A stretch of DNA of 52,514 nt from Verrucomicrobiota bacterium (GTDB lineage: Bacteria > Verrucomicrobiota > Verrucomicrobiia > Chthoniobacterales > SZAS-18). The DNA lies in contig JANXRG010000109.1 of assembly GCA_025353105.1 (NCBI GenBank), positions 1-52,514 of the forward strand, read 5' to 3'. The notes below the pieces were generated by a model. It searched no databases and was not told the origin of the DNA. It saw only the letters and a list, made by a program, of their open reading frames with translations. Every line of letters begins with the position of its first letter. Within the stretch, counting starts at the first letter, position 1. A program made the translations under genes and the position numbers. Shown here in pieces: positions 14,860 to 23,027 of this stretch.

Positions 14860-14910
14860 ATGAACGCGGAGATTCGCCTCCCCGCGCCCGAGAAACACCC
14901 CCGGTTGTGA
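14860..14910 (+). CDS. Possible 16-codon leader ORF overlapping fdhD start
   Basis: ATG at 14860 opens MNAEIRLPAPEKHPRL and ends at TGA 14908-14910, which overlaps the GTG start of fdhD (GTGA). The arrangement would couple fdhD translation to the leader. There is no strong ribosome binding site in front of it, so it may be chance. Confidence 0.25.
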   Translation: MNAEIRLPAPEKHPRL

Positions 14911-15776
14911 CCGACCGCAGTTACGTCACCGTAAACGTGCAGAAGATTGTCGGAGCGAAGGCTGCGACGGTCCCAGACGCGCTTGCCGCCGAGGAGCCGC
15001 TGGAAATCCAGCTCGGCTATGAGCGCAAGGGCTGGCACGTGCACAAGACCGTGTCGATCACAATGCGCACGCCGGGACACGACTTCGAGCTGGCCGCCGG
15101 GTTCCTTTTCACCGAGGGCATCCTGCGCCGGCCCGATCAAATCGCGCAGATTCGGTGCGAGCCCGCGGACGCCGAAAACGGAAACACGGTCCGAATCGAA
15201 CTGAAACCCGGCGTGCCGGTGGATTGGCAGCGTCTCGAACGGCATTTTTACACGTCGTCGAGTTGCGGCGTCTGCGGCAAGACCAGCATCGAGGCCCTGC
15301 GTAGCGCGGGCCTCGGCAGCAAACCGATCTTCGATTCGACGTCGCCCATCGTCGACGCAGCCACGATCCACGAATTACCGAATCGCCTGCGCGAGGCTCA
15401 GTCCGTATTCGATCGCACGGGCGGTCTCCACGCCGCCGCGCTGTTTGAGCCGAATGGTCGTCTCATCGCCTTGCGCGAAGATGTCGGACGTCACAATGCC
15501 GTGGACAAGCTGGTCGGTTCGCAATGGCTCACCGGCCGCACGCCGCTGCTCCATGCCATTCTTTTTGTCAGCGGCCGCGCGAGCTTCGAACTCATGCAAA
15601 AGGCGCTGATGGCCGGCATTCCCATGCTCGTGGCCGTCGGCGCGCCCTCGAGCCTCGCCGTCGCGCTCGCGGAGGAATTTGGCGCGACGCTCATCGGCTT
15701 CACCCGCGACCAACGCTTCAATATCTACACGAACGCGTCCCGCATCCGCAGCGCCGCATTCGTCCCGGTTGTTTAA
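14907..15776 (+). CDS. fdhD: Formate dehydrogenase accessory sulfurtransferase FdhD
   Basis: The 289-residue protein carries the FdhD signature SSSCGVCGKTSIEAL, with the sulfur-transferring Cys pair at residues 120 and 123. TPGHDFELAAGFLFTEGI precedes it. RTGGLHAAALF, LREDVGRHNAVDKLVGS and SGRASFELMQKALMAGIPML follow, all typical of the family. FdhD moves sulfur from IscS to the molybdenum cofactor so that formate dehydrogenases become active. The start is a GTG at 14907, the only start near the conserved region. The molybdopterin oxidoreductase gene begins 22 bp downstream, so this accessory protein very probably serves that enzyme. Confidence 0.93.
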   Translation: MTDRSYVTVNVQKIVGAKAATVPDALAAEEPLEIQLGYERKGWHVHKTVSITMRTPGHDFELAAGFLFTEGILRRPDQIAQIRCEPADAENGNTVRIELKPGVPVDWQRLERHFYTSSSCGVCGKTSIEALRSAGLGSKPIFDSTSPIVDAATIHELPNRLREAQSVFDRTGGLHAAALFEPNGRLIALREDVGRHNAVDKLVGSQWLTGRTPLLHAILFVSGRASFELMQKALMAGIPMLVAVGAPSSLAVALAEEFGATLIGFTRDQRFNIYTNASRIRSAAFVPVV

Positions 15777-15798
15777 GCCAATCTTAGTTCCTTTTCCC

Positions 15799-18282
15799 AT
15801 GAGCGCCCCCAACCAACTTCACAAGGATGGTCCCGAAACTCCGGAACCAACTGCCCCGTCGGCGAAATCGGCCACCTCGCTCGAGCCGCAACCACACACG
15901 CCGGGCGCGCAGACGCCGATTGAAACCGACGGCACGAAGTTCGGCGCGGCCAGCGCCGCCGCCGCGGGCCTGAAGGCGGTCATGGGTACCGGCACGTTCG
16001 CTTGGGGTCAGATGGGCGTGATCCGCGGAACGGAGGCAATGCTGAAGCTGAATCAGGTCGATGGCTTTGATTGCCAATCCTGCGCCTGGCCGTCGCCCGA
16101 CTCCGATCGGCACGCGTTCGAATTCTGTGAAAACGGCATCAAAGCCATGGCCGACGAAGGCATGCGCGGGAAGGTGAATGCCGAGTTTTTCAAGGTAAAC
16201 AGCCTTGCCGACCTCGGCGCGACGTCGGACTACTGGCTCAACCAACAGGGCCGCCTCACCGAGCCGATGGTCCGCCGCGCGGGCGCGTCGCATTACGAGC
16301 CGATTTCGTGGCCCGCCGCGTTCGCCCTTATCGGCACCGAGCTGAACAAGCTCGCGTCGCCGGGAGAAGCCGCGTTCTACACCTCCGGCCGCACCAGCAA
16401 CGAGGCCGCGTTTCTCTGGCAGCTTTTTGCGCGGCAGTTCGGGACGAACAACCTGCCCGACTGCTCGAACATGTGCCACGAGTCAAGCGGCACCGCCCTC
16501 AACGAGGCCATCGGCATCGGCAAGGGCTGCGTCACGCTCGACGATTTCACCAAGTCCGACTGCATCTTCGTCGTGGGTCAGAATCCTGGCACCAATCATC
16601 CCCGCATGCTTTCATCGCTGCAGGACGCCAAGGCGAACGGGGCAAAAATCGTCTCGGTGAATCCGCTGCCGGAAATCGGTACCAATCGCTTCAAGAACCC
16701 GCAGCATTTCAAGAATCCCATCACCGCGATTCCCGCGCTGCTCGGCAAGGGAACAAAGCTCAGCGACCTCTGGCTGCCCGTGCGCATCCACGGCGACATG
16801 GCGCTTTTCAAGGGCATCATGAAGGAGATGCTCGCCGCCGAGGAGGCGAATCCCGGCCGCGTCGTGGATCGCGCGTTCGTCACCCAGTTCACCAGCGGTT
16901 ATGAGGCACTCGTGGCCGACCTGAACGCGTCGTCGTGGGACCGCATCGTGCGGGACTCGGGCCTGACCCGCGAGCAGATCAAGCAGGCGGCCGACATCGC
17001 CATCCAGAGCAAGCGCATCATCTGTTGCTGGGCCATGGGCCTGACGCAGCATGTCAAGGCGGTTGGCACGATCCAGATGATCATGAATTTCCTGCTGCTC
17101 GGCGGCAACATCGGCCGCCCCGGCGCCGGCCCGTGCCCCGTGCGCGGCCACTCCAACGTGCAAGGCGATCGCACGATGGGCATCTTCGAGCGCGTGAGCG
17201 ATGCGTTCCTCGACAAGCTCGGCCAGGAATTCAATTTTGCCCCGCCGCGCGAACATGGCACCGACACGGTGAACGCCATCAAGAAAATGCATTCGGGCGA
17301 CATCAAGGTTTTCATCGCGATGGGCGGCAACTTCCTGTCGGCGACGCCCGACACCGAATTCACCGCGCAGGCACTCACCCGATGCGATCTCACGGTGCAA
17401 GTTTCCACCAAGCTGAATCGCGGTCACCTCATCACCGGCAAACAGGCGCTCATTCTGCCGTGCCTTGGCCGCAGCGAAACCGACGCGCAAGGCGGCGGCG
17501 AGCAGTTCGTCACGGTCGAGGATTCGATGAGCGTCATCAATCCGTCGCGGGGCCACCTCGAGCCGGCGTCCGGCACGCTGCGGAGCGAGCCGGCGATCGT
17601 CGCAGGCATCGCCACCGCCACGCTCGGGACGAAGACCACCGTGCCGTGGGACGAGTTGATCGCGAACTACGATCTCATCCGCGACCGCATCGAGCGCGTC
17701 ATCCCGGGCTTCGAGAAATACAACGAGCGCATCCGCCGCGGCGTGTTCTACCTGCCGAACGCGGCGCGCGACCGGCGCGTTTTCAACAACGCCGGCGGCA
17801 AGGCGAAGTTCACCGTCCACGAGCTGCCCAACATCGACCCGGAGCCGGGCCAGTTCGTCATGATGACGATGCGCACGCACGATCAGTTCAACACGACGGT
17901 CTACGGCCTCGATGACCGATATCGCGGCGTGTACAACGGCCGGCGTGTCGTGTTCATCAACCGCGACGACATGAAGGAGCACGGCTTCACCGCGGGACAA
18001 CTCGTCGATCTCACGAGCCATTTCCGCGGCGAGGAGCGGCAGGCGCCGCGCTTCCTGGTGACCCCGTACGAAATCCCGCGCGGCGCGGTGGCGACTTATT
18101 TCCCCGAGGCGAACGTGCTGGTGCCGGTCGACAGCGTGGCGGAGCGCAGCAACACGCCCACTTCAAAATTTGTCATCGTCACCCTTAAACCAACGGCCGA
18201 CGTGGTCGGTGCAGCGCAGGCCATCGTGCGGGACGCGCGGGAGACCGCAAAGGCCCGCGAGACCAAGCTGCAGCCCGCCTGA
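15799..18282 (+). CDS. FdhF/YdeP-type molybdopterin oxidoreductase (formate dehydrogenase alpha-like)
   Basis: The 827-residue protein matches the YdeP-type branch of the formate dehydrogenase alpha family. Near the N-terminus GFDCQSCAWPSP and FEFCENGIKAMADEG supply Cys92, Cys95 and Cys110, a set typical of this branch. NNLPDCSNMCHESSGTALNE contains Cys226-His227 at the position of the Sec/Cys-His of formate dehydrogenase H, so it is a cysteine rather than selenocysteine enzyme. CIFVVGQNPGTNHPRM and GRPGAGPCPVRGHSNVQGDR are molybdopterin-guanine-dinucleotide contact blocks, and the beta-barrel domain ends the protein. The start at 15799 is the ATG that follows fdhD; the frame is open earlier but overlaps fdhD. 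No electron-transfer subunit is adjacent, so its electron partner is unknown. Confidence 0.88.
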   Translation: MSAPNQLHKDGPETPEPTAPSAKSATSLEPQPHTPGAQTPIETDGTKFGAASAAAAGLKAVMGTGTFAWGQMGVIRGTEAMLKLNQVDGFDCQSCAWPSPDSDRHAFEFCENGIKAMADEGMRGKVNAEFFKVNSLADLGATSDYWLNQQGRLTEPMVRRAGASHYEPISWPAAFALIGTELNKLASPGEAAFYTSGRTSNEAAFLWQLFARQFGTNNLPDCSNMCHESSGTALNEAIGIGKGCVTLDDFTKSDCIFVVGQNPGTNHPRMLSSLQDAKANGAKIVSVNPLPEIGTNRFKNPQHFKNPITAIPALLGKGTKLSDLWLPVRIHGDMALFKGIMKEMLAAEEANPGRVVDRAFVTQFTSGYEALVADLNASSWDRIVRDSGLTREQIKQAADIAIQSKRIICCWAMGLTQHVKAVGTIQMIMNFLLLGGNIGRPGAGPCPVRGHSNVQGDRTMGIFERVSDAFLDKLGQEFNFAPPREHGTDTVNAIKKMHSGDIKVFIAMGGNFLSATPDTEFTAQALTRCDLTVQVSTKLNRGHLITGKQALILPCLGRSETDAQGGGEQFVTVEDSMSVINPSRGHLEPASGTLRSEPAIVAGIATATLGTKTTVPWDELIANYDLIRDRIERVIPGFEKYNERIRRGVFYLPNAARDRRVFNNAGGKAKFTVHELPNIDPEPGQFVMMTMRTHDQFNTTVYGLDDRYRGVYNGRRVVFINRDDMKEHGFTAGQLVDLTSHFRGEERQAPRFLVTPYEIPRGAVATYFPEANVLVPVDSVAERSNTPTSKFVIVTLKPTADVVGAAQAIVRDARETAKARETKLQPA

Positions 18283-18413
18283 CCGAGTGCGACGAAACCC
18301 ATAAAGATTTGGGCGCGGCGGCATCCGCCGCGCCCGAAGCCCGGACCAATTTGTTCCGGCGCTCCCCGCAACAAACGAAACGCCTTAAACCCCCAAAACA
18401 GAAAACCACACCC

Positions 18414-19808
18414 ATGGGATTCCTCGATCGAGAAGCAACCGTGGCGGACTCCAGCTATTCGCGCTGGCAGTTCCCCACCGCCGCCATCGCTGTGCAAATG
18501 TGCATCGGCGAAATTTACGGCTTCAGCGTCTTCAACGTGCCGTTGACGCGGCTCATTGGCATTAAAGAATCAATCAAAGGCCAGGATTGGACCATTCCCG
18601 AAGTGGGATGGATTTACTCGATCGGTCTGATCATGCTCGGTCTCTCCGCCGCCGTCTTCGGCAAATGGGTCGAGCGCAGCGGTCCGCGCAAGACGATGGT
18701 CGCAAGCGCTCTGTGCTTTTGCGGCGGCCTCTGGATCGGCGCCCTCGGCGTCTACTTCCACAACATTTGGCTCCTTTATCTCGGCTATGGGTTTATTGGC
18801 GGCATCGGCCTTGGCCTTGGTTACATCGCACCTGTCTCGACGCTGATTAAGTGGTTTCCGGATCGTCCGGGCATGGCCACGGGCTTCGCCATCATGGGCT
18901 TCGGCGGCGGCGCGCTGATCGGCGCTCCGCTCGGTAATCTGCTCATGGAACGATTCAAGACCGCGACATCGGTCGGAGTTGGCGAAGCCTTCCTCGCGAT
19001 GGGCGCGATTTACATCGTGTCGATGATGTTCGGCGCCTTTACCGCAAAAGTTCCGGCACCCGGATGGAAACCCGCCGGTTGGACCGCACCCCCGCAGAGC
19101 GCGAACCTCATGATCACGCAGAGCCACGTCTCGGCGGATGAAGCGATTAAGACCCGGCAGTTCTGGCTACTTTGGGTCGTCCTCTGCATGAATGTCAGCG
19201 CCGGCATTGGCATCCTTGGGCAAGCCTCCCTGATGTGTCAGGATATGTTCGGCACGACCGCGGCTGTGGCCGGCGGTCTGGTCGGATTGCTCTCGATCTT
19301 TAATATGGTCGGGCGCTTTTTCTGGTCTTCGACATCCGACTACACCGGCCGGAAGGGCGTCTATATCATCTACTTCTGTCTCGGCATGCTTTTGTACATC
19401 CTGATTCCATGGACGCAGAAGACCGGCGCCGTTTCGCTGTTTGTCCTCGTGACGTGCATCATCATCTCGATGTACGGTGGCGGCTTCGCGACCATTCCAG
19501 CTTATCTCCGCGATATGTTTGGAACCTATCAAGTCGGCGCGATCCACGGCAGACTCATCACGGCCTGGTCGGTGGCGGCCATCATTGGCCCGGTGGTGAT
19601 CAACTACATTTCGACCGCGAAAAAGACGGCCGGCGTCTCTAAGGAACTTGTTTACAACGATTCGATCTACATTTGCGCGGGCATGCTGCTGGTCGGCTTG
19701 ATTGCCAATCTGCTCGTGAGTCCGGTGAGTGCCAAACATCACTACACGGACGAAGTCGCCGGAGCGCCGGCCGCGTCCAAACCATCCGCAGTCGCGGCAA
19801 AGGCCTAA
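18414..19808 (+). CDS. OFA (oxalate/formate antiporter) family MFS transporter
   Basis: The 464-residue protein has twelve predicted membrane segments. The N-terminal helix reads QFPTAAIAVQMCIGEIYGFS and is followed by VFNVPLTRLIG, a typical OFA opening. GLGYIAPVSTLIKWFPDRPG and MATGFAIMGFGGGALIGAPL are the family's central motif, matching the oxalate:formate antiporter OxlT and YhjX-like proteins. The ATG at 18414 is chosen over an upstream start because it directly precedes the soluble N-terminus. It follows the formate dehydrogenase-like gene by 131 bp and is followed by a 48-residue small membrane protein. Moving formate or another small carboxylate across the inner membrane is the natural job here. 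Confidence 0.87.
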   Translation: MGFLDREATVADSSYSRWQFPTAAIAVQMCIGEIYGFSVFNVPLTRLIGIKESIKGQDWTIPEVGWIYSIGLIMLGLSAAVFGKWVERSGPRKTMVASALCFCGGLWIGALGVYFHNIWLLYLGYGFIGGIGLGLGYIAPVSTLIKWFPDRPGMATGFAIMGFGGGALIGAPLGNLLMERFKTATSVGVGEAFLAMGAIYIVSMMFGAFTAKVPAPGWKPAGWTAPPQSANLMITQSHVSADEAIKTRQFWLLWVVLCMNVSAGIGILGQASLMCQDMFGTTAAVAGGLVGLLSIFNMVGRFFWSSTSDYTGRKGVYIIYFCLGMLLYILIPWTQKTGAVSLFVLVTCIIISMYGGGFATIPAYLRDMFGTYQVGAIHGRLITAWSVAAIIGPVVINYISTAKKTAGVSKELVYNDSIYICAGMLLVGLIANLLVSPVSAKHHYTDEVAGAPAASKPSAVAAKA

Positions 19809-19828
19809 ACCCCGAAGGAGAAAAACAA

Positions 19829-19975
19829 ATGAACGCCAAAGCACTCATCTGCTGGATTCTCGTCAGTATCCCTCTCGGCTGGGGACTTTATCAGTCCATT
19901 CAGAAATCAAAGCCGCTATTCGCTGGAACAACGGCCATCGCCCCGGGCAAGCCCGCCGAGGCGCCGAAGAAGTAA
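19829..19975 (+). CDS. Small single-helix protein, MFS transporter small subunit type
   Basis: This 48-residue protein starts at ATG 19829, 7 bp after a strong GGAG ribosome binding site. It reads NAKALICWILVSIPLGWGLY, one membrane helix, then QSIQKSKPLF, a spacer and a basic APKK end. Short proteins of this kind lie directly after OFA-family transporter genes in many bacteria and are annotated as MFS transporter small subunits. The spacing of 20 bp from the transporter and the terminator right after it support a real two-gene unit. It probably stabilises or regulates the transporter in the inner membrane; that role is inference. Confidence 0.8.
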   Translation: MNAKALICWILVSIPLGWGLYQSIQKSKPLFAGTTAIAPGKPAEAPKK

Positions 19976-19995
19976 CCTCTGAATTCCTCCCTGTC

Positions 19996-20037
19996 ATCGC
20001 CGGGTCGATCCTCGTGGTCGGCCCGGCGATTTTTTTT
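19996..20037 (+). terminator. Rho-independent terminator
   Basis: ATCGCCGGG and CCCGGCGAT pair perfectly (19996-20004 with 20022-20030) and are followed by a run of eight Ts (20030-20037). It closes the formate/molybdenum transcription unit. Confidence 0.9.
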
Positions 20038-20087
20038 GGGCGAACCGGCCTTGTCGCCGGCCTCGCTGAGGCCGGAGCAGAACGAAT

Positions 20088-20276
20088 GGTGGAACGCGAC
20101 CGCGCGCGTTGCCCTTTCTTTGATAGGGACGTTTTGCCGAAACGTCCCAAACATCGCGGATGGGATGGCTCTCCGGATAAAGTCGTGTTCCGGCCTGGCA
20201 TGCCAAAGCGGACAATTTCGGACGACCGCGGACGGTCGTCCCTGCCCCTTTTGGCAACGCACGGTCGCGTTCCACC
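20088..20276. repeat. Family G element, full copy with internal hairpins
   Basis: The ends are GGTGGAACGCGACCGCGCGC then GTTGCC (20088-20113) and GGCAACGCACGGTCGCGTTC then CACC (20253-20276), inverted to each other with about two differences. Inside are two perfect hairpins: GGGACGTTT/AAACGTCCC (20126-20148) and GGACGACCG/CGGTCGTCC (20220-20241). Shorter members are at 21862-21921 and 30697-30800. Confidence 0.75.
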
Positions 20277-20363
20277 TTGGCCGCTTGCAACGTTTCCACC
20301 GAATCGACCTGCCGCGGACCGACCCGCCGAAACCCTGCCAGAGCGGTCTCCGCCTAACCAAAG

Positions 20364-20381
20364 CGGAGGCAAGCCTCCGCA
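20364..20381. repeat. 8-bp hairpin GCGGAGGC/GCCTCCGC
   Basis: A perfect stem with a two-base AA spacer. There is no T-run. Confidence 0.5.
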
Positions 20382-20480
20382 CGCCAAAATCCTCCCATTC
20401 ATTTCGAGTTTTCCGCCGGCAGATGATCGCGGCGGCGTATCCGTTGACCAGGTCGCTGAATCGTTCATAACCATTCGAGC

Positions 20481-21674
20481 ATGCGCGCACGCCCGATCAT
20501 TCCGCGATCCGTCTGGGTTCTGGGTTTCGTCAGTTTGCTTATGGACACCTCTTCGGAGATGATCCACAGCCTCCTGCCGGTTTTCATGGTGACCACGCTT
20601 GGAATGAGCGCCCTGAGCGTGGGCTTCGTCGAAGGCGTCGCCGAGGCGACCGCGCTCATCGTGAAGGTCTTCTCGGGGACGCTCAGCGACTATCTCGGGA
20701 AAAGAAAGTCGCTGACGGCGGTTGGCTACGGACTCGGCGCGATCACGAAACCAATTTTCGCGCTGGCCAGCAGCGTCGGTTGGATTCTCTCAGCCCGGGT
20801 CGTCGACCGAATCGGCAAAGGCATACGCGGCGCGCCGCGCGATGCGCTCGTGGCGGACCTGACTGTGCCGGAAATCCGCGGCGCGGCCTTCGGATTGCGC
20901 CAGTCGCTCGACTCCGTGGGCGCGTTCGCCGGCCCCAGCCTCGCGCTGGTCTTGATGGTTCTCTGGCACAATGATTTTCGCGCCGTGTTCTGGGTCGCGG
21001 TGATTCCCGCCGTGGTTGCGATGGCTCTCCTGCTCGCGGGCGTGAAGGAGCCGAATCGCTCGACGTCCGTGTCGACCGCCAAGAAGATTCGGTGGAGTTC
21101 GCTGCGAGACTTTTCGCCGGACTACTGGTGGCTCGTGGGCCTCGGCGGACTCTTCACTCTGGCCCGGTTCAGCGAAGCCTTCCTAATATTGCGTGGGCAG
21201 CAGTTAGGCTTGCCGATCGCGTTCGCGCCCGTCGTTCTCATCGTGATGAATCTCGTCTACGCGGCCTCCGCGTATCCGATCGGGAAGCTCGCGGACACTT
21301 TCAGCCGCCCGAAACTCCTCGTCGCCGGCCTCTTCGTTTTGCTCGCCTCCGATCTGGTGCTCGCGTTTTCTATGGGCCGCGTTTGGCTTCTCGCCGGCAT
21401 CGCGGTTTGGGGTCTGCACCTGGGGCTGACGCAGGGCGTGCTCGCCGCGATGATCGCCGATTCGTCACCGGAGCACCTGCGTGGATCCGCCTTCGGCTTC
21501 TTCAATCTGGTCAGCGGCATCGCGCTGCTGATCGCCAGCGTGCTTGCCGGCTGGCTCTGGGACCGCTTCGGAGCGCCCTGGACTTTTGGCGCGGGGGCGG
21601 TGTTTTGCGGGCTTGTCCTGCTCCTGCTCGGCGCGAGAGGAATGGCGCGCGGCGCTCCCCGCGCGAAAGCGTGA
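20481..21674 (+). CDS. MFS transporter
   Basis: The 397-residue protein has twelve hydrophobic segments. It opens with SVWVLGFVSLLMDTSSEMIH and LLPVFMVTTLGMSALSVGFV, followed by SGTLSDYLGKRKSLTAVGYG, the D-x-x-GKRK loop between helices 2 and 3. SARVVDRIGKGIRGAPRDAL is a distinctive block of an MFS subfamily common in environmental bacteria. The second half starts near YWWLVGLGGLFTLARFSEAF. The substrate cannot be assigned. It starts at ATG 20481 after the repeat region and is the only gene of its transcription unit, with a repeat-rich gap before the fluoride operon. Confidence 0.82.
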   Translation: MRARPIIPRSVWVLGFVSLLMDTSSEMIHSLLPVFMVTTLGMSALSVGFVEGVAEATALIVKVFSGTLSDYLGKRKSLTAVGYGLGAITKPIFALASSVGWILSARVVDRIGKGIRGAPRDALVADLTVPEIRGAAFGLRQSLDSVGAFAGPSLALVLMVLWHNDFRAVFWVAVIPAVVAMALLLAGVKEPNRSTSVSTAKKIRWSSLRDFSPDYWWLVGLGGLFTLARFSEAFLILRGQQLGLPIAFAPVVLIVMNLVYAASAYPIGKLADTFSRPKLLVAGLFVLLASDLVLAFSMGRVWLLAGIAVWGLHLGLTQGVLAAMIADSSPEHLRGSAFGFFNLVSGIALLIASVLAGWLWDRFGAPWTFGAGAVFCGLVLLLLGARGMARGAPRAKA

Positions 21675-21861
21675 CAGCGACGAACCGGCATTTTTGTGCA
21701 CGCGTCGTGTAAGCTGACTGCACGATTGTAGACGGCCTCGATGAGAGCCGGCGCGGGTGTGACATCGCATTCATGCGCCGTCTGCGACCGCGGCCAAGTT
21801 TTCTCACGCACGATGGATCCAGGTGGATCGGACGCCCCGCGCACGATGGCAAAGGGTTTGA

Positions 21862-21921
21862 CAGCCCGCGGGCGCGGGCTGCATTTGTCTTCGCCAACGC
21901 GCTCGGAGATCGCGTTCCACC
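21862..21921. repeat. Family G element, right half only
   Basis: CAGCCCGCG/CGCGGGCTG hairpin (21862-21881) followed by CAACGCGCTCGGAGATCGCG then TTCCACC (21895-21921). These match the centre and right end of 30697-30800. The left terminal repeat is missing. Confidence 0.7.
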
Positions 21922-21927
21922 AGGCCC

Positions 21928-22005
21928 TCGATTCGAAGTTCGAAATTGCCTTTTGACCCGGGAGAAAAGTTTGAAAGGCTATCTCGCTTCGCTCGGTTCG
22001 AAGGA
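21928..22005 (+). repeat. Dispersed intergenic repeat, copy 2 (family F)
   Basis: Contains GAAATTGCCTTTTGA (21942-21956), GTTTGAAAGGCTATCTCG and CTTCGCTCGGTTCGAAG, in the opposite orientation to 5653-5738. Confidence 0.75.
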
Positions 22006-22182
22006 AGGGCGGAAAAGATTCAACGAGCGGAAAGTCGAAACGGCCCCAGCCACCCGCAAGCCGGTTGGTTCAAACTTGCATTCTCATACCTAGAATTTTC
22101 TTCGCGTTTCGACCTTTGAGTTTCCCGTCGTCCGGCCAATTTCCCGCTTGCCGGCTCGCGCGGGTTCATTAGCATCCGGAAT

Positions 22183-22252
22183 CGGCAATGGAGTTTGCCA
22201 TCCCGCCCACGGGAAAACCGCCTGGACAGTTTTCAGCGCTGATGACTCCTGT
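22183..22252 (+). promoter_or_regulatory. Fluoride (crcB-type) riboswitch aptamer
   Basis: The region reads CGGCAATGGAGTTTGCCATC, CCGCCCACGGGAAAACCGCC and, after a short helix, GCGCTGATGACTCCTG. This matches the fluoride aptamer consensus: the GGNNATGG opening, the AACCGCC element and the terminal CTGATGRCTCCTG. It lies directly in front of the fluC (crcB) gene. The 3' CTCCT can pair either within the aptamer pseudoknot and stem or with the AGGAG just before the gene. Confidence 0.93.
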
Positions 22253-22281
22253 TAGACGTCAGCTTCGTCTTCAGGAGTATT
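22243..22281 (+). promoter_or_regulatory. Riboswitch expression platform sequestering the fluC ribosome binding site
   Basis: ACTCCTG (22245-22251) pairs with CAGGAGT (22272-22278) around a hairpin. The AGGAG (22273-22277) is the ribosome binding site, 8 bp before ATG 22286. Only a short ATTTCTT follows the stem, so control of translation start is more likely than intrinsic termination. Confidence 0.75.
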
Positions 22282-22285
22282 TCTT

Positions 22286-22675
22286 ATGCTGAGTTACTTG
22301 TGGATCGCAATCGGCGGCGCGCTGGGCACGATCGCGCGTTTTTGGTTTTCCGGATTTGTCGCGCAACGATTCGGCGAAAGCTTCCCGTTCGGCACGCTGC
22401 TCGTGAACATCAGCGGATCGTTCGTCATCGGATTCTTCGCGACCCTGACCGGACCGGACGGACGCGTGCTCGCCGCACCCTCGTTCCGCCAGTTTTTCAT
22501 GATTGGCGTATGCGGTGGCTACACGACTTTTTCCTCGTTCAGTCTGCAAACTCTCAACCTCGCGAACGACGGCGAGTGGCTTTACGCGGGCTTCAACATC
22601 GTCTTTTCGGTCGTCCTCTGCCTCGTGGCCGTCTGGCTGGGCCACCTGGCGGCCACGCTGCTCAGCCGCACCTGA
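22286..22675 (+). CDS. crcB: Fluoride channel FluC/CrcB
   Basis: The 129-residue protein has four membrane segments and the Fluc motifs: IGGALGTIARFWFSG at the N-terminus, FPFGTLLVNISGSFVIGFFA with the pore Asn, and FMIGVCGGYTTFSSFSLQTL carrying the Phe-box and the sodium-site GGYTTFSSF. Fluc channels work as antiparallel dimers and let fluoride leave the cell passively. A fluoride riboswitch directly upstream confirms the function. The gene starts at ATG 22286, and the next gene begins 3 bp after its stop. Confidence 0.95.
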   Translation: MLSYLWIAIGGALGTIARFWFSGFVAQRFGESFPFGTLLVNISGSFVIGFFATLTGPDGRVLAAPSFRQFFMIGVCGGYTTFSSFSLQTLNLANDGEWLYAGFNIVFSVVLCLVAVWLGHLAATLLSRT

Positions 22676-22678
22676 CCT

Positions 22679-23026
22679 ATGCCAAACGCCATCCCACGCG
22701 ACGCCTTGCTCGTCCGCATCTTCATCGGCGAAAGCGATCGCCACGGACATCGTCCGCTTTACGAGGCGATTGTGCTCAAGGCGCGCGAGATGCAGCTCGC
22801 AGGCGCCACCGTGTTGCGCGGGCCGATGGGCTTCGGCGCCGCCAGTCGCATCCACACCGCCAAGATCCTGCGGCTATCGATGGACCTGCCGATCGTGATC
22901 GAAATCGTGGACAGCGATGAAAAAATCAACGCCTTCCTGCCGGTGCTTGAGGGCATGATCGGCGGCGGCCTGGTGACGTTGGAAAAGGTCCAAGTCATCC
23001 AATATCGGCCACCCAAATCGCCGTAA
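22679..23026 (+). CDS. DUF190 family protein of the fluoride operon
   Basis: The 115-residue protein matches DUF190: ALLVRIFIGESDRHGHRPLY, EAIVLKAREMQLAGATVLRG, PMGFGAASRIHTAKILRLSM and DLPIVIEIVDSDEKINAFLP. The fold resembles PII/GlnB-like ferredoxin-type proteins and it is presumed cytoplasmic. DUF190 genes are often next to crcB, so a regulatory or supporting role in fluoride resistance is likely; the mechanism is unknown. It lies 3 bp after crcB and 1 bp before the antiporter gene. Confidence 0.88.
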   Translation: MPNAIPRDALLVRIFIGESDRHGHRPLYEAIVLKAREMQLAGATVLRGPMGFGAASRIHTAKILRLSMDLPIVIEIVDSDEKINAFLPVLEGMIGGGLVTLEKVQVIQYRPPKSP

Positions 23027-23027
23027 G

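Larger units (their letters stand above)
20041..20480. other. 440-bp intergenic region of palindromic repeats
   Basis: It holds a family G element (20088-20276), a GCGGAGGC/GCCTCCGC hairpin (about 20364-20381) and unassigned sequence up to the MFS start. Frames of up to about 230 codons are open here on the minus strand, but they run through palindromes and match no family. Confidence 0.65.
21675..22182. other. Intergenic region with two dispersed repeats
   Basis: It contains a half copy of element G (21862-21921) directly followed by a family F element (21928-22005). The segment 22006-22182, just before the fluoride riboswitch, should carry the promoter of the fluoride operon; no clear hexamers were identified. 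Confidence 0.6.

Noticed and set aside
14678-14906. Molybdenum cofactor riboswitch upstream of modA or fdhD
   Set aside because: I could not find the conserved aptamer blocks; only a palindrome and a promoter-like pair are visible.
16612-18021. 469-codon minus-strand frame inside the molybdopterin oxidoreductase gene
   Set aside because: Antisense shadow of a conserved gene, with no recognisable domain.
20041-20480. Frames of up to about 230 codons between the formate unit and the MFS gene
   Set aside because: They run through palindromic repeats and match no family.
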